Assembly (NCBI GenBank): GCA_013398615.1
Contig: VZSR01003807.1
Coordinates: 34,986,747-35,050,746, forward strand
Direction: 5' to 3'
Length of the DNA: 64,000 nt
Source of the DNA: Brachypodius melanocephalos
Lineage: Eukaryota; Chordata; Aves; Passeriformes; Pycnonotidae
This document shows, piece after piece, positions 10,712 to 24,172 of the stretch (position 1 is its first letter; each line of letters begins with the position of its first letter). The notes beneath the pieces were generated by a model. It saw only the letters and a list, made by a program, of their open reading frames with translations, did not search any database and was not told where the DNA came from. The translations under genes and the position numbers were made by a program.

Positions 10712-13700
10712 ATGGAATTCTTGTATAAAAGGGAAAATAAGTTTAAATACCCTAGAAATGACAACACACGAGAAAATCTCTACTTTGGATATACACTGAA
10801 ACTAAAACTGAAAGAAAACCAAAAAAAACCCAAAAAAGCAAATGAAATAGCAAGGCTCACAAAAGTCTCTCGGCAAGCTGCAGGCTTTATGAGAGATAAA
10901 ATTTACAAATATTTTAGCAGAAAAAGAGAAAATAAGTTTAAATTTTTTGTTAGTCATAAAGGGCTTTTATTGTCTTGGGCATTCAGTGTGTGTTCCATTG
11001 AGGTTGACTTCATATCATACTTGAGCCAAAGTAGAGACTATATAAGGAAAAAAGTTTTATATTCTCCATTGTACTGCTGAATATTTTTTCATTTTTTTTA
11101 CAAAGTGTGTACAGTCCTTTTTTTATTATTTTCATTCTTTTATTTTCTAATCTCTTTTCAAATATAATAAGATATCAATTCTAGACTAAACATATTAGAA
11201 TTCCTCTTCCCTCATTGTTCCCCCTAGTTTTGCTGACATTTTTCTCTGTGTTTGGATTCCAGAAATTTTGTCATCTCTGCCAGGAGACAGGGGAGTACAT
11301 GGAACTAGGAGACTTGTTAGCTAAAAAAGATTTGACTGAATTCCAGTGCAGAGCTAATTCTGTGCTTCTTGCTACGGCTGAGGGATGATACATTAGCTGA
11401 TAGTGCTATTGATATGTGCTTTTGAAGTTTTCCCTAAACACAGGAGAGAAGTGGTTCCCAAAATCATACCCTAATGACACAAAAACACAAAGCCAGGAGA
11501 AAAAGTGACAAAAAAAAATCCCTAGAAAATTTTAGTAATTTTAAGATACACAGAAAGTTGAAAACTGGTACCCTGTGTGAAACCCAGTCTTCATCTGGAA
11601 GACATCTGTTGTTACTGACTTGATTAAGATTAAGATTGTACTGCTCAGTCCTGATTTAAAGGAAATTGTGGACCTCAGTTTGAATTATATCCTCCAGTGA
11701 AATGGAAAGTTCACGTAAGTCTGCTCAGCTTTTCCCTCAGGTATAGTTAACTAATTTGTGCCAAAAATCAGTAAAATTCCAAATAATACAACTTTATGTA
11801 AGAAGTATATAGGAAAAAATATTCTATATAACTCATAAACCTGGACAATTCAAAGGACGTGGTATCAAAAATGAGGCTGATCTCAACCAGTTTGAATTCC
11901 TGCGTCTAATCTCCATCAGAACAGTCAAGAATTGGCTCCTGGAGAAGCCATGATCCTTTTCTAATTGCTATATCTGTGTCAATGATCATATCAGAGAACC
12001 TCCTTGGTAGGGAGGCAGAGAGGTGGGAAGAGACAAGTAAAAATATTTTAGGAATAACCTAAGATTTTGGACCAATTCTTATTTGCTAAAGTTATATACT
12101 ATGGCAAAAGTTCACGAAGCTCTCATCAGGATCTAACTGACTGAAAAACAATATCAGCCTTTGTTTCAGCATCATGGAGAACAAAGCAGGGGTGCTTCCA
12201 TTAACTTCAAGGTCTGTCTGTCACACAGATTACAGTGGGATAAGTGTGGATTTACATTATGCTAGTCTCTCTTATATACTATTTTACTTACACACACATA
12301 CACATATATCTGCATATTCACTATAATATATATACAACCTTTTACTCTGTGACAAAAGTTCAGCAGGACACCCATCACCCAACGGGAGTAAATTGCTCTA
12401 CCTCACATTTAATGTGAGAAAACAAATTAGAAAAATGTTTCTTTGCAGTAATGGCTAGACTGATACAAATTCATTATATATCTTACAATGACTTTTCTTT
12501 ATGTCAGTTCCTGTGGGACCACAAATGGGCTCTCCTATATTTACATAGCTATAAGGATTTATATTTTGATTTATTATGGATAGGTTTCAACAGATTCTAC
12601 ATCAACTGCATTGTGAACTGGTAGTTAACTGAGTCAAGAATGAAATTCAATCATGATTGTGTATAAAGCAGTGAAAGTGATGGATGTTAAACTATCAGGG
12701 ACATACTATTGTAGTACTATTGTACTGGAGAATATTTCTCAGCCTTATTATGCACTAGGCTTAACATGTCATTAGATACAACACCATTCAAAAATATTTA
12801 GAAATAGGTGAAAAATGTACTTAGTAAAATCTAAACAATGTAAATTATGAAGAGAAATTGAAACACATTAATTTGAATTCCAGTTACATAAATATGCTAG
12901 GGGCTTTGCTCTCCCTTAGGACGTTTCTGTCATCACATATGACTAGGATTCTAGGGAGGAAGTCTTTTCCTATCTGGAGCTTTATAGTTGAGTTTGTGTA
13001 TGAGTCACTTTGCCTCTTCTTTAACCGATTTAATAAAATCCTATAGAAAATAATGTTCTGACACTGAACTTGTCCCAAAAACATGAGAGAGACTGATATT
13101 TCATGATCAAAATTGTTTTTCACTCCAAGTCCCAAGATAAAATACAAATATATAAATCTGCTTCATTGCATGAATATACATATTTCTCTATTTTACTGTA
13201 AGTGTATATAAATTATGACATGAAAAGCCTCTAATGCTTAAAATGTCATTTTAGTTCTAGTGAAATTTTTACAAAACCAATTCAAGAGACATACATTTTT
13301 GCTTCAAGATATAACAATATAACTCTATCTTTCCAAAATCAGTATGAACAGATTAAAATAACTGGTTTTGCATGCCAAAGTACATGCTAGTTATCATTGC
13401 CAGAGACAAATGGCATCAGTCTTTTAAGGGGATCACTAGACATGAAACCTAGAAAATGCACTCTCCAGAATATGTCATGATAATGACCATTCAGTTATTT
13501 AAAACAAACTTTTATGGTGTAGAATATTATTTCCACTGTGCAAATTCAAACTCATGTTTATTTTGAAACTGTATTCAAAACAGTGTTTAATAGTATCTAT
13601 TTTTCTTCTTTGTTTATAATCTCTGTTGAATCAAAAATAATAATTTATATTATTTATAATAATAATAAAGCTGTGAACAGGATGTCAGGTTCGCTTCTTG

Positions 13701-16110
13701 CCATCAACAGGAAATACAATATAGTGAAGAAGGATGTGTGAAAAAATTTAGTGAAAAAAACTTGTGTGGGTATCACTGTTGTGACAACACCTCCACTGTC
13801 TCACCAAGGTACCCTGGGGTGCATCTGGACCTTTTATTTCACTACTATTCCTGCTGCAAGGCAGCAGAGAAGGAAGGCCATAGAAAGGAATGTGTGTAAA
13901 ATTTGGCCTACAGATCTCAGTCTGCCAGAAGCCTCTGAATTAAAGTCTAAAAGTTATAATCTTAACATGTGGAGCAAGGCATGATGCATTTGTTTAAAAA
14001 AAAATACAAATCAACCAAGCTTTCAAGGATAAAACTATTAATATTCAGTAATTTCAGTTAGAGCAATTACAGAGAACTAAGCAACTACAGACAGGATGCA
14101 ATATTAATCTGAATTTACAAAATAGATGTTTCTGTCACATAGAGAATCACAGAGGGAAAGAAGACAAAAAAATATTTACCATCTAAGAGAGAAAGCAGGT
14201 TGTGAAAAACAAAAGCCACCTGCCAAATAAGACCTTCAGGAATGTAAATATATGTCTTTGCCAAATTTACAGCTGTTCACAGAGGAAAAGCATGAGAAAA
14301 TTCATCAGCTAAGAGAAACTTTCCAGAGATGAACATTAGAAGTCAGCAGATAATCTTCACACATAAATAGGCATATTATAAGCAGAAATGAATTTTCAAA
14401 CCAGAAGTCTAAAACATGAAATAATTTCTGTATTGCACTTTTAATATCTATGGTGAGATCCTCTTTAACTACCTAGGTCACTCAAAATATCTCCAGCTCC
14501 AGATCATTAGCTGCCACAAAATTTCTGGAGTTGAATTTCAGGGCAGGTAACAAACCAGTCTTTGTCAAGGACATAGAATCTGGAATACCATTACTTTACT
14601 TACAAAACTGTAGAAAACAGGGTACACAGATATTCCAAATCTGCTGATGTCTGAGCTGCCAACAGATTCATGAAAAGTCCTAGGAAGCCCCAACCTGGCT
14701 TAAAGATAGTCTTGCATTTCTTGATTCAGTCACAAGAACATGTACAAATAAGACCCTGGTTTATTCTAAATAAATATTTGGCTGACATTTTGTTACCAGA
14801 TACTCAAGATATCAACTGCATATTTGTGATATTATAAGGAAAGGGGTATCTCTGTAACCCTGGCTCCCAGTCCTCACAGATGCCTCCTTTATGATGATAG
14901 AAGATCATTTGGTCTATCTTTCATATAATTTCTTGATAAAAGGGATGTTCCCACTTATAAATGAAGCAATTTCAACACATTCTTGTTCATTTATTTTGCA
15001 TTCTATTTTGGCAATTTAAAATAACCTTGCTATTGCAATTAATAAATAGTAACACCTCTTTACACTTGACAACAGAGCTCATTGTAAATGAGAATCATAC
15101 AGGGCGTAAAGGTAGCATAAACTGATGAAACATCACATAGGAGGAATTTAGTACAAGATATGCTTTAGAAATACTTAAATGTCAGAGTAAAACAGGTTTA
15201 GTTAGAAAAAGTTGAAAGTTGAAAAAAAGTTTTAAAATATGAAGCATTTTTTTGCTGTCTGGTTTGTTACTCTGGATTTAGTCCTCTTCATCTATTCATA
15301 TCAAAGCTTCTTCAGTATTCCTTAAATTGAGGTTTTCATTTTACTGCAAGTCAGTTTCGAGTCCAAATAACTTTTTAAGATTGCTCTGTCAGACATTTAT
15401 GTATCAGTGTGTTTTCGGTGTTCATTGTTGTTTACAGCATCTTCTAAAAAGCTTCAGATTACAATGATCTAATTTTTTATTTTATGTTTTTCATTTACTG
15501 TAGCAAACTTAAAATTCCTTTCTTCCCCTTACTTTTATTACACAGTAGAAACCTCTCAGTGGTTGCAGGAGGAAGAGAGGTCTGGAAAAGATATATCTCT
15601 CACTTGACTCTGGTAACACACCAGTGCTCAAAAGAAGGTCTTTGTACTTAAAAAAATTTTGTACTTGACCGCCTTCCTGCTGTAGAATTCCAGAATGTCA
15701 CGTATTCCTTCGGAGGTATAAATAATGATGCCCACAGAGACTTAAACATCGACAAGAAGTTGAACAGTTGGGTTTCTACAGCTCCTACTCACAACACAGA
15801 CATCATAAGCATCTGCTTCATGCCAAGGAAAGAAACAATGGAGAACAAAAGAAAAGGAAGTAGCATCAGGGTCTGCCAGAAATGTCAGCTCTGTATATCT
15901 TATATCTACATAATCCTCCAGAGTCCACTAACCAAACAGCAGCTGAACGAATAGAGTTTACACATATGCCTAGAGGAAAACCCAGAGGTGACTGGAAGTG
16001 GTTCTGGGACATGAAATCCTGCCTGTTTGCTGCATCACAAAGAAAATTTTATGGGATTATGGACTACAAGAGCTAGAGACATTCAATGAAACTGTAAAGT
16101 GGCAGGATTT
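10712..16110. other. unique AT-rich sequence, no gene recognised
   Basis: A-rich for about 130 bases after the CR1 tail, then ordinary AT-rich unique sequence. There are short CA/TA-type dinucleotide runs near 12290-12345 and an AT-only patch near 13637-13670. Open frames stay below about 125 codons and resemble no protein I know. No repeat family or RNA gene was recognised. Confidence 0.5.
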
Positions 16111-16128
16111 AAAAAAAAAAAAAAAAAA
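16111..16128 (+). repeat. A18 homopolymer
   Basis: Eighteen consecutive A on the + strand. There is no AATAAA in the preceding 30 bases, so I do not read it as the tail of a retroposed transcript. Confidence 0.85.
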
Positions 16129-19100
16129 GAGGCTAAAAGATACACAAACACCTGCACACAGATGTTATTAGTCCATTGTCTATCCTCAATGCATGTTAGA
16201 CTGCTCCTGCTACAAAAAAAAAAGTGTTGTCTCCTCAAGCAGTGTTTGTCAGTGGTTTGGTAATTGGATAAGTTTATTGACCAGGTCAATGAGGGGCAGT
16301 GGCATGAGAGAGAGGTTTCTGTTTCTTTTTTTCCACATCAGTGATATTCTAACTAACCCTACATTTCACACATCTTTATGCTTTTCAATTCTATTTGTAC
16401 CTGTATTTTCCTCCTCATTTCACAGTTAAAATGAGCAGACTCCCTGTCATTATTTGTTATTAATGCCTATTTTCAGGATGTGCCCGAGATGAATTTTTAA
16501 AAATGGCTGAAAGTTATGACAATGTTTAAAAGGAAGAAAGGTAATGTTATTAAAGTTCTGTTATCACAGAGTAAATGGATACGGAGAGAAAAAAAATTAA
16601 TTTAAAAATCAGATAGCAAAATTTCTTTCTAGAGGTCTCGTTTTTGCCATAAAATAGCTGCATTTTACAGGCTGCCTTTAAATGCAGCTTATTATTCTAT
16701 TTCATAATTCAACTTTCAATATTCTCTATCAAACCCAGCACATTATAGATTAGACTGCTTTATATAAAAATGTCCCAAAGTAAAAAAAAATAAAGCCCTG
16801 TAAATTTTGTAGTGGTGACGTATGAAACTCACTTTAACTTATTTTTTAGTAAGTGAGCATTATGCTTTCCAGTTACTGTTAGATTGATATATTTGATTAA
16901 ATTTAAACAGCAAACAACAAAATATATTTACCACAGGTTCTGACCCTTCTTTTTTCCACTGCCTTGATAGATCAGACCTGGAAAGGAGTTTGCAATTTGG
17001 CAATCTGTCTCAAAATTTCTCCTGGCATACCTGGGAATATAGGAAAAGTTGGTCCTCTGAAAGCCCAGAGAAGGCTGCACTAACACAAATGAGAATAAAT
17101 AAATTAACATCAAGAAAGATTGGACATGCAATACTAGAAATAACAAGATTATGCTGATATATCCGGATTATTTATTTAATTTTTCTTAGCGTTAACACAT
17201 TTTTAATCTTGGAGGGAAATGGCCAACTACAGCTGAGTCTCTAACGCTTCTGATGAAAAGCCTCAGAAAGAATTATCTTTTGTAATAATTTTAAGTAAAC
17301 CTAAGATTTTCCCTGAATGTGAAGATTTTTTTTTGTTTGAGATAAGATTCTTGATAAAAAAATTGTTCTACAGTTATAGTTCAAGTTCCATGTTTGATGT
17401 ACATAAAACACATTTTATTACAAATATACTCAGATGTTGGTTTACTAATTAAATCTTCGATGACCAAGTGACGTGAACTTCTGACATCTATTAAATCTCA
17501 TCAGTATTTTTCAGCATATTTTAAAGGGATAGAGATATTAATTTCTAAAAGCAATGATCTTAAGCTAAACAGTTTTGAACAAAGATTTCACAAATAGTTA
17601 TGACTCCTAAAACACTTATTTTTTGTTGGTACATAATACAGTCAGGAGAAAATATAGTGATCACACCCAACCCAAAATCTGCTTTTAATTAATTATCCAA
17701 ACCCTTTAGACTCCTCGGATTGAAGCAAATATTTTTAAAAATAAAAATTCAAGTCTGATTGAGTCCTTGTGAATTTTACTATGATGTTTATTCAAAATAA
17801 AAGGTAAATATATTTTTTCTTCTGTAGAATTAAATTCTTTCATAAAAAGTGAAATAAAATGATCTGGAGGAAGCCCTTAAATCTGCTTTTCCCATCACTG
17901 GAACATGAAAAAATAATGCTTGTAAAAAAACTATGGCCAACTGAAGGGGATAATTTTATATAATGGAATTTTTCTCATCTTTCGTTCCCAGATAACTTTA
18001 GATTTGGCTTCAATTTAGTTTTTAGCTGCCAATAAAATTCAGTGTCTAAGGTTACAAAACAATTGTCAGACAAAAAAACAAATGGAATTTATCAGTTGTA
18101 TTGTAAAGATTTTGTCCTATAAAAAATCTTTCTACGTGGTGCAGAGGAACCTATGAGCAGCATTCAGAAGCCTTGGGCTTTTAACACTTAATGTTGTTAC
18201 AACCATCTGAATGAATCTTTGGAATCATTTAGGTCTGGGCAAATTCTCAAATATATTCCTTGCTTTCATTCTGTAAACCAAGCTTCTCAGATATGTCTCA
18301 GGTGAGCATGTGCTTATGCATTTCCCTATTTCATGGCTATCTGTCTGTAGCTCGGATCCTGAACTACGAAAAACAAGTAGCAATACTTGTTATACCTATG
18401 AGAATAAGTCTGTCAATACTCATTCAGTTACTTGAGTGACAGATTGCTTAGACAATAAGGAAGGACACAAAGTAGACAAAAATTAGTTCCTTTTGTTGGG
18501 TCCTGTCAAATTCCTGATAAGGATTAAGGTCATAGAGATACACTGCAGACATCTTGCAGCTCCTAATGTGACTAAGAGACCTGGGATCCCTTTTCTATTT
18601 CATGAGTTCAAATTCTTGCTTAGGTCAGTAGAGCGGTAGAAATTCCTAAAAGGTGTAGATACACAAAACTATGGAACCGAAATCAGTTCTGACACCAAGA
18701 ACTCATCTTTATCAATTAAAACTGTGAATTACTCCATCTATATTCAGTAGTGTGGGGGGAGGGTGTTTGTAAGCACTATGGTGTTTATCTGTTTTGTTGG
18801 TTTTGTTGCTGTTCCTTTCTGTTCCATCGGATGTATTGGCTTTTATTTGAGTGCTTGTTTGGAATTTACATTTAGAGAAGAGCATTGTTATCGTCTTGAA
18901 TTCTACTTTATTCTGGGTCTAATATACTATGGACCCAAAAATTAAGATTTTTTCTTGTTTGTTTTTCTTTTTTCAAGTGTGTACCAGCAGAAAGAAGGGC
19001 TCAGGTGTATTGCAATTCATATACATCCCAGGCATGTATGCATCAGGCACCTGGAATCTGGTTACACTTGGGTGGGTGCTCTGCACATTTGGGTCAAGGA

Positions 19101-21218
19101 GATTTGGAAGTTAAGTTAGAAAGAAAAGAAACGGCATGTGAACATCAGATATGCTGTGTTTTTGATAAAATGTTCATATCAGTGTTCTAGTAAATTTATT
19201 TCTATATATACTATGCAGAATTCCTAATATTGGCCATCTGGACTAAAAGGCCGATTAAATATGAGTATATGATGGACCTCAGAGAAAATCACTTTGGGGA
19301 GTTTTTCAATTTTATATTTCTTTCATGGAAAACACAGAACACTTGTGTTTCACTCTGAGATCTGACAGATAGATACATTTATTTATCGTGAATGATGCTT
19401 TTAAAATTGCAAGCTAGATTGCGTGGTATTATAGGGAATGGCTTTGTATAGAGCAGTCAAGCATAAGGAAAACAAATATAATGAAAATGAAAATGTTAGC
19501 CATTGCTATTTTGCACATCTCCCCTAAAGAGGACAAACAGTTTTCTGAACACTGGAGGACTTTGAAGGGCCTACTAAACAGTAATCTTGACAAAACAATT
19601 CCTTTACTTTTCATAGACTTAAAACTGGGATTTCTGTTCCTCTGTAAGTCTACTGTGTTCTTATTTACCTATATTGATCGCAAACTTTTCAACTTTTTCA
19701 ACTCTGTCTTCAGATTGACTTGCCAGTGACAGTATTAATAACTGAGTAAGTTGATCTATTTCATCTAAACAATTTTATCATATTTTTCCATTGCCCATAT
19801 GACAGAACCTTCAAGAGAATACTGCGGTTATGCTACTATGGACTGATCCTATGAAGTACTAGGCATCCCTTGGAAAGGTGCTCAGCATCCACAAACCCTC
19901 TGGGTGGAACATTCAGCATCTATCAGAATCAGGCCCTTTGCCCTTAAAGTTGTAGCTTTTCAGCAGAACGAAGGTGTAATATGTCCTGCAGCTATAATAT
20001 TGCTCCATAAAGAAAATTCTGGAGAGGTTTTTTAACGTTTGAAATTATGATAACATTAATGACCTCTGTGTTGTTATTTATCTTTGCAGTGAAATAATAT
20101 ACTGTAAACTGTGTTTAGGTCAGCATAACCCTTTGTAGCTGCTGATGTACCTTACAGGAGGGCCAACGACTTTTTATTTCTTTTAGTGCAATTCAGAAGA
20201 AAGCAATAGAATTATGTCCTAGGGCAGTTTATTTACCAGAAGTGGAAAAGAAACCTTAAAGACAAGTTCATCAAAGCATAATCTTCCTAGATAACTCAAA
20301 ATGGAAGGTAAAGGAACACAGCTATTTTGTAAATAAACTATGTTTAAGATGCAGAAAGAGCTGAAAAGAGAGTTTGCTCTGTAAGAAGAAATTAGATTTT
20401 ATTATTTTTTACCATCATATCCGCTGATTTTATTTTGGCTTGATAGCAAAGTTGTGATATTGGACTATTATAAATTTTAAATGGCAAATCTTCTTTATGG
20501 TGGCAGTAACATAAATTTCTTATAACAACTGGGTTGGGTCTCACAAGGAATTTTGTAATGCAAATAATTTAATATCAAGCTCCACATGAGTTTGTCCACT
20601 CACAGCCAAATTTCATAGCTTGGAGTCCTCTTCAAGTGCAGTAGATTTTTTCCAGAATATGATCAAAAATTTCTTTCTGTCCCAGCACTGCTGTCCATAA
20701 TGTATTCTCTGAACACATCTCAGAAAATTTATTTGACTGTTGATACCAAAGATTCCTTCACAGGTTATGGATCATTTACAAAAAATTAATTTTGAAAGAA
20801 TTAAAAAAGTCTGAACAGTTAGATCAAACCTTAATCTAACATGCTACTGTTGACAAAATGTGTCTGCAGGTCTCTGGATCCATAGGTAATACCTGTTTCT
20901 CCCTATCGATATAGAATGTGATAGTCTGCTGTGGCAAATTACTGTTTACTGTGGCCAGGCAAAAGGATCCTGTGATTTTCAGCATATAAAATATTTTGAG
21001 CAAGACTGAAAAAAAACTCCAAAATATATCCAAAACAAATTATCAGCTACATGTTTTGGGTTTTCTTCTTGTTTGTTTTAATTATCGTTGCTAATTCTGC
21101 AATTTTAAATTGCACAAACACATTCCGGATCATGGCATGAAGTGTCTTCTAAATGACAGTGGCTATTGGATAAAATTGCCACACTGGCGTCTCATTATTA
21201 ATCTTATGATAAATGACA
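16129..21218. other. unique AT-rich sequence, no gene recognised
   Basis: AT-rich unique sequence. A short G-rich word (two G-runs only) lies near 18753-18765 and is not enough for a quadruplex. No exon, repeat family or RNA gene was recognised. Confidence 0.5.
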
Positions 21219-21280
21219 GAATATTTTGAGTTGGAAGGCACCCACAAGGATCATCGAGTCCAGCTCTTAAGTGAAGTGCC
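21219..21280 (-). mobile_element. CR1 LINE 3'-end fragment
   Basis: On the + strand this reads 'gaatattttgagttggaagg', then a stretch meaning 'cacccacaaggatcatcgag' and 'tccagctc'. This is the reverse complement of an avian CR1 3' UTR, so the element lies on the - strand. Only about 60 bases are clear; to the right it fades into unrecognisable sequence. It is a degraded fragment without coding capacity. Confidence 0.8.
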
Positions 21281-23641
21281 CCAGTTGTACAAGTTTAGTA
21301 TGACGTACCTCAGCAAAGATATATAATTGTGTTTCACACATGAGGAAGGAGGCAGAGGAGCTTTCCTGAGATGTAGATACCTGAAAGGTCATATTGGGTA
21401 ACTCTTGCTCTGATCCTGGAACAGCAACACACAGGCTTTTCTTAGTGCATTAGCCACACTTCTGACATACACAGGACCATTTTTTAAAGGTCTAGTGTGA
21501 CAGTACTCTGTATGCTAACCTTCTTTCCCTCTTCCATTTACATCCAGTTCAATGCTACACTTTTAATCTTCAAAGCTCTGTCAGTATGGCTTTAGGCTAG
21601 TTCAGTGACTGCCCGCCACAGAATGATATGACTTTCCAGACAATGATTTGGGAAATAAATATGTGGTTTTAAGGGTGCAAGGCAGAGTTAAAACTGAATT
21701 CAGAGTTTTCTATTTGTACATGGAACACACTTAAAAAAGAAATGGAAATGACCTCCTATAGTCTCCAAAACCAATTGCTGAGGCTCAAATATTTACACTA
21801 CCTTTTCAAAATTTATATCTTATTTGGGCAAGAAATATCCATAACTTTACAGAAGGAGTATTGCAGTAGGAAATGTTTTGGGAGCTTTTTTAATTGTTTT
21901 TGTGTTTGTTTACTTTCTCAACTTTACCTAAGATTTATTTTTTCTTTAAAATTTGCATTTTTTTAAAAACAAATAAGCACAGAAGAACTTCCCACAGAAA
22001 TGGGGTTTATGATATTCAGCTCTCTTAAAATTACTGACAAAATTGCAGAAGTTTTCTAATACTGCTTATCTCTAGAGATCTAGTCCTGACAGAATGATTA
22101 AAAAAACCTTATTGACTACAGATAATGTTATCATTAAAGAAAGCTGAACAGATCTTGCATCACTGTAAGGAGAAAATTATTATACATTATTTAATACAAA
22201 GCTATTTTAAATAACCAAATTAAATATATTTTTGAATCTTTGTGTAATGATTTACATTAACAGAGAAGAAATTAGTAACTAAGGATGAACCATCTAGAAA
22301 ATTGAAACTGGCAGATGTCATATATTTCGTGTTTTTGTCAGAAAGCATGTAATAGTAATATAATTCTAACAGCCTTAAAAAGAGACAGTAGTAGAGTATA
22401 TGATATAAATTCAAATATTTTTTAAGTTACACTGGAAGAAATAAGATGAGCAATATATAGTGCAATTGATGTAGCTACAAATCTCATAAAAACATGGCAG
22501 AAGGTGAACACCACAGAGTTTATGTATAATAGTTTATGTATAATATGGTCATGTACAAAAAGATCCCTGCTTTTCTACAAGCGTTCAAGCTAGAAATGAA
22601 GAGTGGGCTCAATCACTGGAAAACATTATTTTTAGACTGCCCTACAGCTGAGGTTGCACACATTTTTTTGCACTTCTATGCTGCCATAGTAGTACAAAAA
22701 ATGATCCACTAGTTCACCTGGACCTTTGCCTCACCCACGGGGTTCAAACAAGGCCTTATGAGCAGTTAAAATGTAGCTGCTTAGTTATCAAGTACACAAG
22801 TAGCAGCTGACAGTATTAATACCTCCATGACTTAGGTATCAGACAGACTTCAAGAGGCAGTCAGGCACGTCACTGAGATCAGGAGCCGTTCTGTAGGTGG
22901 TGTATTACATCAAGTGGGTCCTCGTGCAGCTGAGCATTGGTGGTTGTAGCCAAATTTAGAATGTGAAAGAGGTCACAACTGCTTCTCCCTATAACGTGAC
23001 TCCATAGGCATAGTGGTGATCATCTGCAACAAAAGAGTTAGATGTTTGTAGTGTTTATGTGACTCTAAAATAACAGCTGACAAAATTATTTATTCAGAAA
23101 ATATCAAAGAGAGAAAGTAGTTTGAGGATAATGAACGAATATTGCAGTGTTAATCCATGCTATACTTTAAAACTAATTAACAGTGTGATTAAAGAGTTAA
23201 TTAAAGGTAAAAATGTTTCTCCAGTAAATTGTTTTGTGCATCTGATAGCATGAGATATGTCACTCAGACCCTGGTTTACCCATAAAGCCTTTAAGTTTAT
23301 AGCCTGCTTAGAACATTTGTAATCATCTGTCTAATGTGTTTGGGTATTACTAAACATAACTCATTGAAAGAGTTACTTTTACTTGAATAAATGTCCATTG
23401 GTTTTGTAAACTGCCTGTTTCTAAACCTGGACTTGGGCTGATGAATGCCAGGATTGTTATTTCTGAAACTAGCTGTATAGCTGTGACTTCAAGGTATAAA
23501 GAAAGTTTTCTGTTTCTATCACTGTAAATTTGTCTGATCAGAGCAGCACAAAGTCAGATCAAATAGATGGGTGCTAATCCCATTCTTTCCAGCAAGTTAA
23601 TGGTGTTGAATGACTTTAGGGAAGGTGGGAATGGGATGTGG
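21281..23641. other. unique AT-rich sequence with a short tandem duplication
   Basis: A perfect tandem duplication of a 14-mer (GTTTATGTATAATA twice) lies at 22518-22545. The rest is AT-rich unique sequence without a recognised gene or repeat. Confidence 0.5.
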
Positions 23642-23667
23642 TTTTTTTTTTTTTTTTTTTTTTTTTT
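23642..23667. repeat. T26 homopolymer
   Basis: Twenty-six consecutive T on the + strand. Read on the - strand there is no AATAAA close to the A tract, so evidence for a processed pseudogene is missing. It is followed by a GTAAC direct repeat separated by ATAT. Confidence 0.85.
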
Positions 23668-23951
23668 GTAACATATGTAACAACAAGCAGGTAAAATCTG
23701 TTTGCAGAATTCTTTAGCTTGCATGTATTGAACCAATAAATGGGCCCCTGGGTAAAGTCAGTTTGTGCACCTTTGTGGCGTATTTTGGTTTTTTACTGCT
23801 CCATAGGCTTTCTACAGCAGAAGGTTAAGAAAATAGCTTGACTGTCTTGGGTCAAGTTAAGCATAGTACAAAAGCAAAAGACTCACTTCTCCTTATGCCA
23901 CATCAATGGTCTCTGTTTCCAGACAGATCTACTCTCTGTTCATAGCCACAG

Positions 23952-23991
23952 AAAAAAAATTTTTTTTGGGGGGGTGGGGAGGGAGTGGGGG
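23952..23991 (+). repeat. A8T8 block joined to a G-quadruplex motif
   Basis: Eight A and eight T (23952-23967) run directly into G-runs of 7, 4, 3 and 5 bases with spacers of 1, 1 and 3 bases (23968-23991). Short loops of this kind favour a parallel quadruplex. It sits a few bases upstream of the degraded + strand CR1 and may mark an insertion junction. Confidence 0.9.
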
Positions 23992-23995
23992 CACA

Positions 23996-24172
23996 TTCAT
24001 AATGCTGCATCTTGTTTGGAACCTCCCAAAACAAATGACATGATGGAGAAATTGGAGGGAGTCCAATGGAGGGCCATCCAGATAATTGAGGGGCTAGTGC
24101 ACAGGATGTGTAAAGAGGTGGAGAAAATGAGGGGTTTTGTTTTGTCTAGAAAAGAAAATAGGAGAATAACAC
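23996..24172 (+). mobile_element. CR1 LINE internal fragment (degraded ORF2)
   Basis: This matches the region of avian CR1 shortly before the 3' end. Recognisable words are 'ctgcatcttgtttggaacct', 'ggagggagtccaatggaggg' and 'gaggggctagtgcacaggat', followed by 'tttgtctagaaaagaaaata'. The corresponding CR1 protein words are of the type leu-glu-(gly)-val-gln-(trp)-arg-ala. The octamer tail is absent, so the 3' end has been lost or diverged. The open frame crossing it (23974-24318) is a remnant of ORF2 continued into flanking sequence. Confidence 0.8.

Noticed and set aside
10258..10767. 169-codon - strand open frame with a repeated NHRITGSQ peptide
   Set aside because: It is the antisense of the CR1 3' end; the peptide repeat is the 24-base period of the octamer tail.
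22700..22760. tRNA-like word 'ggggttcaaac' resembling a T-arm
   Set aside because: No acceptor stem, D-arm or anticodon arm could be folded around it.
23642..23667. T26 as the tail of a processed pseudogene
   Set aside because: No AATAAA near the tract on the - strand and no transcript-like sequence beside it.
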